Assembly: GCA_003344405.1 (NCBI GenBank)
Contig: NOWV01000096.1
Location: forward strand, 124,001-188,000
From: Trichoplax sp. H2
Taxonomy: Eukaryota; Placozoa; Uniplacotomia; Trichoplacea
Reading direction: 5' to 3'
Length of the DNA stretch: 64,000 bases
Shown here: in pieces, positions 24,481 to 37,766 of the stretch
Numbering within the stretch: the first letter of the stretch is position 1
Layout: every line of letters begins with the position of its first letter
Notes under the pieces: model-generated
What the model was told of the DNA's origin: nothing
The model's database searches: none
Seen by the model: only the letters and a program-made list of their open reading frames with translations
Position numbers and translations under genes: made by a program

Positions 24481-24720
24481 TCATTTATGAAGGGTAGGTA
24501 GTCCTCATTTATGAAGGGTAGGTAGTCCTCATTTATGAAGGGTAGGTAGTCCTCATTTATGAAGGGTAGATAGTCCTCATTTATGAAGGGCAGGTAGTCC
24601 TCATTTATGAAGGGCAGGTAGTCCTCATTTATGAAGGGCAGGTAGTCCTCATTTATGAAGGGCAGGTAGTCCTCATTTATGAAGGGCAGGTAGTCCTCAT
24701 TTATGAAGGCCAGGTAGTCC
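24481..24720. repeat. 24-bp minisatellite, ten units
   Basis: Ten tandem units of TCATTTATGAAGGG(T/C)AGGTAGTCC. Early units carry GGTAGG and later ones GGCAGG, so variants are clustered. Because 24 is a multiple of three, the minus strand stays open as repeated DYLPFINE, but flanking sequence gives no gene support. Confidence 0.95.
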
Positions 24721-25260
24721 TGTTCAAGGTACACGAAGCAGGCCCAACCAAATAATTGTTCGAGATAGAGGTCAATTAAGGAGTCATTGCATCAAGTTAA
24801 TTAAAAAATGTACTGTCGATACAATGTATCGATGTTATACAGTACCTTTGCTAAATCATCCATGATATGAATATAAGAATACACAATACCCTTGGGCACT
24901 TTGCATGCTTTTAATTGACAACCAGTAGACTCCCTCTCCGCTAATACGCGTCTACCTGGTGTCTATCTAACATTATTGTACCAGTGAATGAAAAGGTTAA
25001 CACAGGGATAAAAAAGGCAGTTATAAATTACTAAAAGCTATAAGAAGGACGACAACACCATGACTATCTTTGGATTGGCCATATTACCTACTAGTCGATA
25101 GTAGTTATATCCATAACGGTCTTGCACTCATCGTGGCACTCCCTTATTATATTTCAGGATAGTCATCTCCTACTACAGTACAGTATAGAACTGTCCTGCA
25201 CCAATCAACTTCAACACAACGCCACTCACATCAACATGTGATCAGATCAGCAATGCTGGT
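24721..25260. other. Spacer with nested palindrome
   Basis: At 24810-24845 GTACTGT and ACAGTAC flank a near-palindrome CGATACAATGTATCG. The first 18 bases also occur at 37346-37363, marking a dispersed repeat family. Otherwise this is the upstream flank of the first SLC15 gene. Confidence 0.5.
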
Positions 25261-25264
25261 CTCC

Positions 25265-25283
25265 ATCACGTGACTCACGTGAG
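25265..25283 (+). promoter_or_regulatory. Paired CACGTG E-boxes (CLEAR-like) upstream of SLC15A4-like gene 1
   Basis: CACGTG occurs at 25267-25272 and 25276-25281, in TCACGTGACTCACGTGA. The first matches 9 of 10 bases of the CLEAR element GTCACGTGAC bound by MiT/TFE factors in vertebrates, and an AP-1 core TGACTCA spans the gap between the boxes. It is about 200 bp before the ATG. Use by MiT/TFE factors is inference. Confidence 0.5.
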
Positions 25284-25477
25284 CAGAATGAGGTCAAAGA
25301 TTATTGGAGCGAATTTTTATCTTATCGGTGACACTCCATTAGAGTGATAGGAAATAGCTTGTGATTCTATATTCTCGGTGAGAAAGTGTTATGGTTGGAT
25401 AGAATTGATCAAGTTTTCCTCTTCAAAGTTCAAGGTTTACTAACTTGAACTTGTGTTGATGAGCAGACTGATTGGCC

Positions 25478-28400
25478 ATGTCTGCTGAAACACCGACAGA
25501 AACAACCACTCTACTAGGACAGCAAGAATGTGCCAACATTAATATTAGCTCTAGCGATGAAGCTGTCCAAGCGAAGATCGTGAATCCTTCCAAAGATGCT
25601 CAGTCTATTCCGAATCGGATTAAAATTATTGTCTTGTGTATATTATTTACCGAATTTGCCGAAAGTATTGCATTTTATAGTATTGCTGCCAATCTTATAT
25701 TATTTGCCAATACACATTTGGGCTTTACGAATACACAAGCAGCGACATTAAGTTTTGTCTACGTTGGCACAGGTTATGCTCTCCCTATATTAAGTGGATA
25801 CTTAGCGGATTCCCATCTTGGCCAGTATAACACCATGTATCTTGGTGGCCTAATTTATATTGCGGGTATCTTAACCGTCTTCTTAGTCACAGTGCCCTAT
25901 CAACTGCCTTTCTCTACCAGTGCCAAAACATCTTATTTTATTGTTGGTCTAATTTTGGTAGCAATAGGGACTGGAGGTATGGCATTGATTGAATGAATCT
26001 CATTTCCAAGATAAATTGTTCTGATAACTTGTCTAGTCGAAAGAATAGACATTCGGTATCAATTAATTGTATTAATAATATATACAATGAATTAGCCGTT
26101 TGACTATGATGAATATGCTATGAACGATTATGATCTAATAACGGTTGCATTAATATTCCACAATAAATAGATTATAGTGATCTTCAACCAATCATTCTAT
26201 AATCAGTTTATTATCAATTGAACCTATTCAATCTTGCTATGTTATACTTCTCTTTTTAATAGTGTGGATATGATACACTTAGAAACTAGTTAGGATTGAA
26301 TACATAACAATTATCAAAAGGGTCTCTTTAAAATAGATATTCGAGTTATATTATTCTGTTACTTATAAAAAATATTCTAATTAAAATTCTTCTCACGATG
26401 TACATCCTTAAACTAAATTGGAATAGGAGGAACGCTGCTAATTTCCCTAGTGTATCAGCTCTTATACACTATTCGAGAAATTAATCTAGTTGCTAACTCA
26501 TTACTCTATTGATAATAATATTCTAATTAACATTATTATTATGATATTTACAAACTCAATTCGAATAAGAGTATCGCTGCTAGTTTTCCTAGTATATTAG
26601 TTCGTTCACTATTAGAGAAAATTAGTCTAGTTACTAATTGCATTATTCTATCGATAGTAATGTCCTAATTGGAATTGTTATCGTGATATACAAACTAAAA
26701 TTATAATAACAGTGTCGCTGTTAACTTGCCTATCATATCAATTCATAGATTATTAGAGAAATTAGTCTAGTTACTTCATAAGTAGCTTCGTCAATCTTAG
26801 CAAATTGGGTTCAAGAGATACAAGACTACATTTAAGATTTTATTCAGAACTTCATTAGATATCTGTATCCATGCTAGGACTTTCAATTCTCGAGCGATAT
26901 AGTTCTATCAATAGGAACCCAATGACACATAGAATTATATAAAATGAATTCGATCGTAATTGTATAATTGGGATATAGTAGTTTCGTATTATTTTATTTT
27001 TTTTTGGGGGGGGGTGAATTCTTTCTGGAACGATAGCACATAATAATAAAAATATCTGAGTAGTATACGTAGTGTTTAATAAAGTTAAATTAGTTACACG
27101 TATTCGTGTCGCAAAAGATGATCGTATCGGCGATGGAATTTCCTTGTTTTTCTACTTAAGCACATGATAAGTTTGTGCGTACAATCACGCTAATGAGAAG
27201 ATGTACTAAAAGATAAATTGAAAGCAGAATGATAAAAATAACGCTTTATGTATTCATTTGATCGTTTATATTCAAAGTTAGGCAGAAAATCATGTCATTT
27301 CTTTGCACATTTATAATTTACATATATGTTCTTGTCCTAATGTTGTACTACGTATATTTTGATCAGGTATTAAATCGAATATTTCACCTTTTGGTGCAAG
27401 CCAACTGGAAAGTTGCGGCCCAGTTTACGTCCAAAGATTTTTTGCTTGGTTTTACTTTTCTCTTAATTTAGGATCGCTAATCTCTTTCACTGTCGTAGCC
27501 TACATACAACAAAATGTAAGCTTTTTCTATGGCTTTATGATTCCTTCTATCGCTATGATATTAGCCGTGGCCGTATTTGCATCAGCTCGAAAATACTACG
27601 AACTCTATACTCCAAGTAAATACAACATAATTCTTGACTAGAATTTCAAATTAACTTAAAATCAAGATAGAGAAAATATTAATAATGTTCACGTTATTAT
27701 TGAGGTATTACTCCATTAGATAATATTCGATCTCTAAGCAAATTTGTACTTTATATTATTGCTAGATAGATATAGAAGTTGATTCCATCACTAAGTCTCT
27801 TGTTACTTTAATATTTTTTGCAGAGGGTTCGTTACTTGGAGAAGCGCTAAGTATCACATACCAAAGTTTTAAAGTTAGACTCTCCAAGCGGACTAATATT
27901 ATTGATAAAAGCAATATCCAAAGTTTCTTCGATTACGCAAAAAAAGAGAATGGGGGAAAATTTGATGCTCATCAAGTGAATAGGATCAAGCCCTTAGGAC
28001 GCGTAATACCCGTCTTCCTTCTAATAGTCTTGTTTAGAACGGTTTACTTTCAGGTATGAAAAGCATCCTGCAGCATGAGAATATTTTTGTTCGGTACTTT
28101 AGTTCGTGCTATTAAATCTTTAATTAATGTTAAGCACATTCGCTATAATGGAAATTATTGTAAACAATGCTTTTACTATTATTCCAGTCAAATTATATTT
28201 ATATGTTTATAGTAAATAATGAAGTCTAAAACCGATAAATATGCGTACTATAAACAACAGCTCATTAAGTATTTCAAATGAAATTATTGCCTAATTCAAT
28301 AATTGTTTACGATATGTATGTATTATATCTAATACAATTATAAGTTTAAGAATGACAAAATTTTGCGAAATCTCTTAATCCTACGTTTGGTTTCATATCC

Positions 28401-29557
28401 TGAATAGATGTCGACAACATGGTTTATACAGGGGGAATCCATGAATTTACAGCTAGGCAATATCAAGCTACCAGTAGCGTTACTCTCTACTTTTGATATT
28501 ATTTCCGTGATGATTTTTATCCCAGTTGTAAATTATGGCGTGTACTCTGCATATCAAAAGATATTTGGCAAACGCATTTCCCGATTTCGAAGGATGGGTT
28601 AGTAACAAATTTTATGCCAACAGAGCTACTTTGACAGTAATATTTACTAAGATGTTACAGGTAAGATTTTACTTACATACAGATTATATTTACTAGGAAC
28701 CGGTATGGTATTTGCTGCTCTTGCTATGCTTGTCGCTGGAATAGTTGAAAGCAACAGATTAAAAAATGTATACGAAAATCCATTACCTCAGACAGTTTCT
28801 GGTAAGACATTCAATGCTTCTGCGAATATTACCGTCCTTGCTCAGGTACCCCAGTTCGCGTTAATTGGACTAGGTGAAACTTTTACTAGTGTAACAGGTA
28901 TATCCTACGACCTTAAATATTCTTTTTTACCTTTATTATTTATTGTTGAATATCTGTGAGAAATGGTTATTATGAAAATTTTGAGCATAAAAAATATATG
29001 CATTTTTATCTATGCACTGAATAACTTGGGAACGCTAAAAAAAATGGAAGCATTTGAATTCGCTTATGCTGAAGCACCAGAAGAACTTAAAGGGATTATT
29101 ACCGGAATGTACCTTCTGGCTGTCGGTTGCGGCAGTTACTCAGGGTCTTTAGTTATTGCTATCATAAATGCTATAACTCATAACCCTAGTGTCCCTAATT
29201 CAAAATGGGTTCCCAAGAATATTAACGATGGGCATCTCGATTACTATTTTTATTTTCTTGCAGGTATCTAAAAGTTGTAGCGTTTTGCAACTTTACCATT
29301 TACAGTTGATTATATATGATTAAAGATAAAATTTTGAAATACTGTTCCATGACTACTTAACCATAATTTGGTCTTTTTATTTTTAATTTAATTTAGCTTT
29401 CATGATGCTTAACTTTACCCTCTTTGTAACCATGACAACATTTTGGTATAAAGACGATAATTCATATATGACCCATAAACTAACTACGGAAGAGATAGTG
29501 CCTGATTTGGATGCACAAAACATATTATTGATACCGGAGGAAAACGTTAATACTTGA
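25478..29557 (+). CDS. SLC15A4: SLC15A4-like peptide/histidine transporter, tandem copy 1 (580 aa)
   Basis: Exons are 25478-25976, 27367-27615, 27824-28053, 28408-28597, 28697-28897, 29051-29263 and 29397-29557, all in frame. The length and motif order fit the proton-coupled oligopeptide transporter (POT/SLC15) family with about 12 membrane segments. GTGGIK.NISPFGA.Q and FYFSLNLGSL match the PTR2 signatures, and YIQQNVSF with EFAYAEAPEELKG resembles SLC15A4/A3. The N terminus has ETTTLL (residues 8-13), an acidic dileucine lysosome-sorting type motif. The helix-1 ExxER motif reads EFAES, with Ser for Arg. The start is the first ATG (25478), preceded by a TTG-containing leader. The protein should move peptides or histidine across the lysosomal or plasma membrane. 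Intron 1 (1390 bp) holds a tandem repeat. Confidence 0.9.
26375..26790. repeat. Three degenerate ~145-bp tandem units inside SLC15 intron 1
   Basis: Units begin near 26375, 26523 and 26665 with CTAATT(A/G).. and share ATACAAACT-, TCGCTG-, CCTA-TAT- and GAGAAATTAGTCTAGTT-like words in the same order. The rest of the intron is AT-rich; a T9G9 run lies at 26997-27014. Confidence 0.75.
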
Positions 29558-31719
29558 TAGTAGAAGTAAACATGCTACCTGTAGTGTAATAATAGCTAAG
29601 TTTCAATACAAAAATATACTTTAAATACGTAGTGTACGAAGTATTATATTACAGAAATAACCAATCTTGATATTTTTATATTAAGTTAGTATTGGAGATG
29701 ATCTTTCGCACTTCAGATAGTGAGCAATGATCGATGTATTTGTAATAGAAATAGCAAGAAATTGTAATTTCTAAAAGACTTTATTTTAGGATTATTATTT
29801 TCCATAACCTAAATTTAAGCATTGGTGGCCATTATACAATGTTCGAAATTATACAACGTGTAGATAGTATATCCTAACTATATGAAATGTTAACGGTGGC
29901 CTTGATGACTGTATAACGCTAAAATATCAGCATTTTTTTATTATTTTAATCATTGTGAATAAAAACGTCGACTAGTTGATATTTTAAGTAAAATGTGTTT
30001 ATTATCTTTCGTTGTATAAGAAGTTACAAAAGGTAAAGACCAGGTTAATTTATCATGGAAATCGCGATTCATTAACACTAAAAGTTGTACAGCGATCGCA
30101 GCCAATTTAACGGTAAATGTGTAATAGATGTATCTCAGCGTATGAGAAATGAAGTTGTAATAAATTCATTCGTAGTAATTTTTAATTGCAGGAAGTTCTA
30201 GAAAAGTGATAATTACACATTAGCTGTCAGCCATTACAAAATCTTTTTCTATCAATCAATTACCTTTCCGCTTTTGCTTGCAATATTTTGATTAGGATTT
30301 CTTCAATTATAACAAGTGTCAGGCGACTAACCTAGCTAGGCTAAACTATAGGAAAATTATTATTTTAGAGAATTGAAAATCGATTTTAATAGTACCACTT
30401 ATATTTCATCACTAGAATTTTCCAATAATATTGTTATAATTTTTTTAACTGAATTAGTTATAATGGCTTTAAAACAGTAAGCAGGATTGGCCACGTTAGG
30501 AGACTTTTATTGTGTCCTCACTTTACAAGGTGATGACAAAGACAATCCCCCTTCATGTTTATTTATAAATCTCTATAGAATAGTTTAGGCTTGCATAATT
30601 AATTACTATATTATGCCAAAAGGATCCATAAGCTACAATTATTGGTTCAAGGCTAATTACGTAAAATACTTTATGTCAAAAGTCTCTTGTATTTATCTAG
30701 AATTATCAAATAGCCATAAGACATAATAACCATATACCTTCTAGGCGTAATGCGTCATATTATGCCTCTTTAGTATAGATTGATATCTTAATACCGAGAA
30801 AATATTAAACAATTTCTATACTAAAACATTGTATTGCTGTGCTTTATTTTTGATAGGCTAAACTTCCTACTTCTAGTTCCAACTTCTTATTACAATAGAC
30901 CTTATCGGCGGCTATCGTAGATAGAAAATTCCCACCTTATTAATTAAACTTTTTTGACCCAGTGGGATGAGTTTTGATCGCTCTATCTAAACGGTTTAGT
31001 CAAGTGCTAACTAGAATTAAAGCAGCTGCGATTATTCTCATAATGGCTACAAGATCGTTGTACTTATAAGGATTTATAAGTATAAATACTTCCATCCTCC
31101 TTACAAAGTTGGTTTCATCTTTTCAGCAGAGCAGATTACAGTTAATTCATAGGTTTGTTAATGCCAGTTAAGAGTTTTACTGTAAATTTTTGTATATTAC
31201 ATCTACATAAACGTACAAGTTTAGATTAATTTAAGTGTAGCTTAATTAGGCATTACGAAGAAGAAATAATGCCCGTGTTGAAGTGTATCAATAATTCATA
31301 GACAGGATGTTTAATTCTCTCAGAATCTTTAAATGTAATGATTTTATTCTTTTTATTTATCTTCATGTTACTATTTTATCAGTAATGCTTGGTTCAGTAA
31401 TTTTAATTACAATATAATGATTTTTTTACACAATAATCGCAAGCGTACTATTTTTTACAGAAGCATGTAGGAAGGAGTAACGAAATTTTGTTGTTTATGA
31501 TAGCACTTAGCTTTAGAAAAGCTTTAAAATGTTGATAAATCGAAAATTTGATTCCTAATTCTTCCAATATACTAGGGCATCCCTGATTAACATTTGACAA
31601 GCTCAAACCAGATTCTACTTTATTTTCGCTCGAGTAATGAAGCCGATAATTGTAAGAATCGGTGAACTATTTTTCAAAACTAAGATCTGCTAGATTCGAA
31701 TAAGAATCATTTAGCTAAC
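29558..31719. other. Spacer between the two SLC15 genes
   Basis: AT-rich, with no gene, remnant exon or obvious repeat recognised. It contains the 3' UTR of copy 1 and the promoter of copy 2, neither of which I can delimit. Confidence 0.5.
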
Positions 31720-34700
31720 ATGGCAGATAATCAGCCTATAATAGCTAGCTCTGAAGAATCATCATCACTGGTAGACAAACTTTATTCGCCTAGTAATGTC
31801 TATGATCTTGAAGATCCCACTATTAAAATCAATATTCGAAAAAGCAATGATGATAAAGTTCCTCTAAGAACAAAATTGGTAGTTTTATGCATTCTACTAA
31901 CGGAATTTAGCGATTCTATAGCAATAAGTAGTGTAACTGCCAATATAATATTATTTGCCAACACTCACCTAGGATTCACCAACCCGCAAGCGGTAACATT
32001 AAATTTTATCTTCACCGGTATTCGTTGTGCATTTCCGCTACTTGGTGGATGTGTTGCAGATGCTTTTCTTGGACAATATAACATGATGTATGCTGGCAGT
32101 TTAGCATACATTCTTGGTGTTATGGCTATATTTTCAGTCACTATTCCATTTAGTGATCCTTTTTCCAATGGTGCAAAAATAGCCTTTTATTTACTAGGCT
32201 TATTCTTAGTTGCTGCAGGCAGTGGAGGTAAAGATTATGCTCATAAAGATCTATATCAAGCAATTCTATAATAATTATCATTAGAGATTTTATTCCTTGA
32301 GCCTCATCTCTAGAATGTCGAGAAATGAACGCTACTAAAATTAAACAGCGGTGTTGTTAATAATATATGTACTCAAAGAGAAAGTCTGATTCTATATTAA
32401 TTATGCCACAGCTGTAGATTTGCAGCTATGGCTAATTGATCGACCAATTGCATTTAGTTTTATATCTTTCGTCACTTAAATATCATATCTAGACACATTT
32501 GTAATGAAATTTTAAATAACTAGGGTCATCGATTTCGGCTAAATTAATACTTATAGCTTGCATCTTACAACTATATTTTGAAGTATGAACTTGCTAACTC
32601 TTACTAATTTAATTTAAAACTTTACGTAAGTTATGTTCTAACATTTACTCTTTATGAGTAAAATTTTTACTGGCTACTGTATGCTTCCTAGTACTTATAG
32701 TATTAGATTCGTAACGGTATTCATATCTCATTGGTTACAATTTTGCTACATACTGGTAGTGCAATATAGGCTTATTATTATCATATAAGTATCCTTTATT
32801 TCTTAGCATTGATTAATTAATTTAGGATATTATAATAGGCGATATAAATTAAGGATGGCAACTATACCCACAAAGCTGTTGTACTGCTTACTAAATCTGA
32901 AATTTGAATCTGGTTGTGATTTATTGAATAGGAGTTAAATCAATTATAAGCCCATTTGGTGCAAGACAATTGGAAAATTGCAATCCTATCTATATTCAGC
33001 GATTTTTTGCTTGGTATTACTTTTTTACCAACGTTGGGGCACTCATTTCCTTTACAGTAGTAGCTTATGTCCAGCAAAATGTAAGTTTTTTCTATGGATA
33101 TATGATTCCTGCTATTGCTCTTGTAATGGGTACTACTATATTCGCCTTGCCTCGAAACTATTATCGAAATTCTTATCCAAGTAAGCGCCTGTTGTCTAGT
33201 TAGAGATAAATTACCTTGTCTTGAAATATTTAAAGTGTAGTTGGCTCAATTGGATTAACTGGCATGTTGTAATTTGTTTTCTCTTTCGCATTGCAACAAT
33301 TTGATATTTGTAGCCAAAGTACAGTACTGCAATGTAATAGACTGCTATTGCTCTTACCTATTAGGTTAATCATAAAATGAATTTCGGAAATAACTCTACA
33401 AGTATGTTAAATTAAATTTATAGAGGGTTCGTTATTGGGAGATATCATTGGAATTACTTATCAAAGTTTCAAATCAAAATTTGGCTGCAAAACAGTGTTG
33501 GTTGACACAAATAATATAAAAAGTTTTTTTGACTACGCTAAAAAAGAAAATGGAGGGAAATTTGACGCTAGCATAGTAGAAAAAATAAAGCCTCTAGGAC
33601 GCGTTGTACCTATCTTTTTACTAATCGTCTTATTTAGAATGATTTACTTCCAGGTAGAAATCCTAATATTACTTTCGGGTCTATTTGTGTTCATGTATTC
33701 TTTATTTGATTGGATCTATATTTAAATTGATAGGACTTTCTTAACAACTACCGTGTAGCGTAATGTGATTTGATGCATACCATTTACTAAATGTTAGTGT
33801 ATCTTTTTCTGTTGACCTTAACAACCAAAAGATGATAACGACATGGTTTTTGCAAGGGGAATCTATGAATTTATATTTAGGCAAGCTTAAATTACCGGCG
33901 GCAGCGTTGACAACATTTGATATTATCGCTGTGTTGATTTTCATACCTGTTGTCAATTATGGTGTGTATCCTCTATATCAAAGAATTTTCGGTGCAGCCA
34001 TTACCCCGCTACAGAGAATTGGTTAGAAATTATCTTGCTAGTAATCTTTTTTATAGAATTAGCGTACCTATTTTGTCAAAGTAAACAGATATGTATAAAC
34101 GTGTATTGCATCATTAATAGGGACCGGCATGGTATTTGCTTCTCTTGCAATGGTAGTGGCTGGAATTGTTGAGCGATACAGACTTATAGATGTTCATGAA
34201 AATCCTCTTCCTCAGATTATATCGGGCAAAGTTTTCAATGCATCTGCCAATATTAGCATTCTAGCTCAAATACCGCAATTTGCGTTGATTGGATTAGGAG
34301 AAACTTTCACAAGTGTAACAGGTAGCGAAGATGCTTTATACATTTATTTTTGGCTCCTCTGCGATTGCATATGTACGGGTAGAATATTTACTTATACCGT
34401 TTATATTTACCGTCATTTAATTTTGGCTGTATCAGGATTTGAATTTGCATATTCTGAAGCGCCAGAGGAGCTAAAAGGGATTATGACAGGACTCTACCTT
34501 TTGGCCATCGGTTTAGGTGGTTTTATAGGTCCTCTCGTGATTACGATAATTAATGCTATAACTTACGATCCTAAAGTTGTAAATTCCAAGTGGATTCCTA
34601 AAAATATTAATAATGGTCACCTTGATTATTATTTTTATTTTTTAGCAGGTATTTCGTATAGTAGCGCCATAATAAAATAATAAAATTTGGTTTTAAACAT

Positions 34701-35053
34701 TGGTTACGGTTAGATAGCATTTGGATTGGTATTTTAGTAAATATATGACAAGATAATCAGAAACTTTATAAATGTGTAGAATTAGAAGAAGTCGATAAGT
34801 TCAATTGTAGTGTTTTCATTGGCCACCTGGAACTGTTACACTAATTTGAATACTAATCATAATCTGTCAAATCAATTTTTTGTATTATACAGTCTTTATG
34901 TTGGTGAATTTTTTGGTGTATGTTATTATGACAAAGTTTTGGTATAAAAATGAAAGCTTTCCAGAAAATTGTGATCCGCGCACTAGTGGAAGACCGCCGG
35001 AAGCTAATTTGCACAGCCTAGATAAAGAATCAGACTTTAATGTAGATATTTAA
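31720..35053 (+). CDS. SLC15A4: SLC15A4-like peptide/histidine transporter, tandem copy 2 (583 aa)
   Basis: Exons are 31720-32227, 32932-33180, 33424-33653, 33832-34021, 34121-34321, 34436-34648 and 34893-35053. Exons 2-7 have exactly the same lengths (249, 230, 190, 201, 213, 161) and phases as copy 1. The POT fold and motifs persist (GVKSIISPFGA.Q, YVQQNVSFFYGY, EFAYSEAPEELKG). Differences: helix 1 reads EFSDSIAISS where copy 1 has EFAESIAFYS, so the second Glu of ExxER is Asp and the FY pair is lost. The N-terminal dileucine is only ESSSLV. The short C-terminal tail is unrelated to that of copy 1. All splice sites and the frame are intact, so it is probably expressed, perhaps with altered coupling or location. 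Confidence 0.9.
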
Positions 35054-35247
35054 TATGACTACGAAATACATAGCCTCTATTAATAATGAATCTTGAAATT
35101 TTTTTTATTTCATACTGACAAGTATCATATCTAATGTATGCTTCATATTGAATGTTTTATTGACTAAATTCATTGCAAGATTTTATGGATTAGATCTGAT
35201 TTTAAAATTCTTGTAAAGGAATCTCTTCATCAGATATTAATTGATGA

Positions 35248-35620
35248 TACGATGAGAGAAATTAGCATTGAGTTTCTGGGTTTGCTTTTGATATTCACAA
35301 TAGTGCAATTTTAACAGTTATGAATTACGATATGATCTGTTATTCAATACAAGTGCAGTAGGAATCGGGACTATCGTACAGTAGTACTGATTCACCACTC
35401 CATTGCAATTGTAATCTCGTGACAAAATATTTTATACGATGAGAGAAATTAGCATTGAGTTTCTGAGTTTGCATTGGATATTCACGATAGTACAATTTTA
35501 ACAGTTATGAATTACGATATGATCTGTTATTCAATACAAGTACTCTAGGTACAGATTATCGTACAGTAACACTGATTCACCACTCCATTGCATGTGCAAT
35601 CTCGTGACAAAATATTTTAT
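35248..35620. repeat. 187-bp tandem duplication
   Basis: Two adjacent copies beginning TACGATGAGAGAAATTAGC (about 35248 and 35435) and ending GTGACAAAATATTTTAT. They differ by scattered substitutions and a few short indels, one of them where copy 1 reads AGTGCAGTAGGAATCGG. Confidence 0.9.
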
Positions 35621-37265
35621 GCGTTTAGACTGATACCAATTGCAATGACATGAAGAAGTAAAGTATTACAACTCACTACTGGTTGTTTTGTTTTGACTAT
35701 TTCTTTTAAATTTACTCTGATTCTTGTCATTGCAATAATACAGTATTACATGCTACAGGAGTTAAACGTTAACTATTCTATCTTGCAACGTGTATTTCGT
35801 AACTGCAATCTGGTTGATTTATTTAAGTTTTAGATTATTCAATAGCGCGAGGAAACCGCGCATTCACATCTACCTAGTGCTAAACATTTATGCAAATAAT
35901 ATGCAAATGATATTAGTTTGCTTTAACTGGATTATAAGGATTTCGAGCAAGTTAAGAATGCCTTGAATCACTTAAATTCATCCATGTGTAATTTGTTACA
36001 CCTTTTGTTTGTCTGCCAATTGAGATTGCGTTTTTTAAATGACTCTATTCTGGAATGTAGCTGTGTAATGTAAATATACATAAATATCATTTTACTATTT
36101 GCTGATAAAATGAAAATATGCGTATGTCAAGTACCTGGATGAGAGCTAACATCGAATTTCGAATTGCATGCTAGGTAAAGATTTCTGCACGTAGGTGCAT
36201 TTTATAGCGTGGATTTACAACGTATAGCTATACTCATTACTTTCTAGTAGGTGATTATTCTGATTTAAGGATACCATTACGAGGTATTGAAAGTCATGTT
36301 TTTCAAACTTTCCTATCACGTATTTTTGAACGTTAAAAATTAGATTGGTAAATAAAGTTTTATTTGGATCGCTTTGGCATGTTTACAGTACTTGTATTTG
36401 TTATTCTCTATCATCAGTGGATTTTCGATGGATTTCGTAGGAGGAACTAGTGATCGTTAAGCATATCGACGGATTGATCTAAGAATACTTTCTAGCATGG
36501 AAGAAGATTTGCACTATAAGTCGTGCCGCATAAAAGGGAAAATTGATTGATATTCTGTATCCATTTTACGAGTATTGGTTGTAAAATGATTGCCTATTAA
36601 TGCGTGATCAAACCAGCACTATTAATCGATGGAGAGCATTCAATATTAGCTCGTGCAAGCATAAGCAGCTGTTTTCACTTGTTTCATGAATGCTGAGTCA
36701 TGTCAATAAAGTATTGCAATTTATGTATAAATTCATCGTTGTAAACAAAATTCAATACGGCATTGATTGTTTGATCATGGCGGTATTTTTAGGGTATCTC
36801 TACCTCAGTATCTTCTCGCGATATTCGTATTTAGATCTGTTTATGTTCTAAACTTGTTTGCACTAGTCCAGTTTTGGTGTAGCCTAGAACTTGTACGATG
36901 CTGGTGTCCCCCATTTCTTTATTGTGAGCAGTGAACTCCTCTAGTAACTAATATCCTAATCCACTCGGGGTACGAATACCGTAGGATAAAATCGCTCCAG
37001 TACGAATATTCATAGCCTATCTGTCTTGATCTATACCACTACCTACAGTACATCAGCATATACATCTGCTTTTAAAAAGCATTCTTGATCTACTCTTTCT
37101 CAGATGACATATTTCTCTCCTAGCAACAACACCTGCTAATGTGTGTTGGTGATGATTTAGTAAATCTACTTTTATCCTCCTGGTCAATCTACTGACATCC
37201 TTTCGACATGACTAAACTAAACTAAATAAATAACATTACAGATGGAAAGGACGTACGTTACCGTA

Positions 37266-37363
37266 GCCTGCTGTACAGTGTACAGTACATTTGGTATACA
37301 GTACAATGTACCGTGTCAGGTTCACACTGTACAGTATACAGTACTGTACTGTCGATACAATGT
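37266..37363. repeat. TACTGTAC-type palindromic cluster
   Basis: Overlapping GTACAGT, ACTGTAC and TATACAGTA words; the last 18 bases (37346-37363) recur at 24810-24827. Confidence 0.8.
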
Positions 37364-37445
37364 TGGCGTCACCCCTGACCTTGTTATTGTTGTGTTGTCA
37401 TTTACTTTGTAGGGTCACCTGCGATAGGATTGATACGCCTACTAC

Positions 37446-37766
37446 GATCGTCATCGTCTATTGTATGCAATTCCATTTGGGTTAGCGATTGCGTGCAGAC
37501 TGGACGAAGTAGAAGTTCAAGCGCTAGTCTACTTTGATCGTCATCGTCTACTCTATGCAGTTCAATTTGTGTGCAGACTGGTCGAAGTAGAAGTGCTAGT
37601 CTACTTTGATCGTCATTTGGTCTAGCGATTGTGTGCTCACTGGACGTAGTATCACTTCAAGCGCTTAGCTTGCTAAGATCGCCATCGTCTACTGTATGCA
37701 ACTCCATTTGCTCTAGCGATTGTGCGCATACTGGACGTAGTATAACTTCAAGTGCTAGTCAGCTTA
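37446..37766. repeat. Four irregular 70-90-bp tandem units before ABCC copy 1
   Basis: Units start with GATCG(T/C)CAT at 37446, 37536, 37608 and 37677. They share CTAGCGATTG.G and CTGGACG.AGTA words and vary by internal deletion. The array ends about 100 bp before the ABCC ATG. Confidence 0.8.

Noticed and set aside
24429-24734. 101-codon minus-strand frame of repeated DYLPFINE
   Set aside because: Open only because the minisatellite unit is 24 bp; there are no splice partners or flanking coding sequence.
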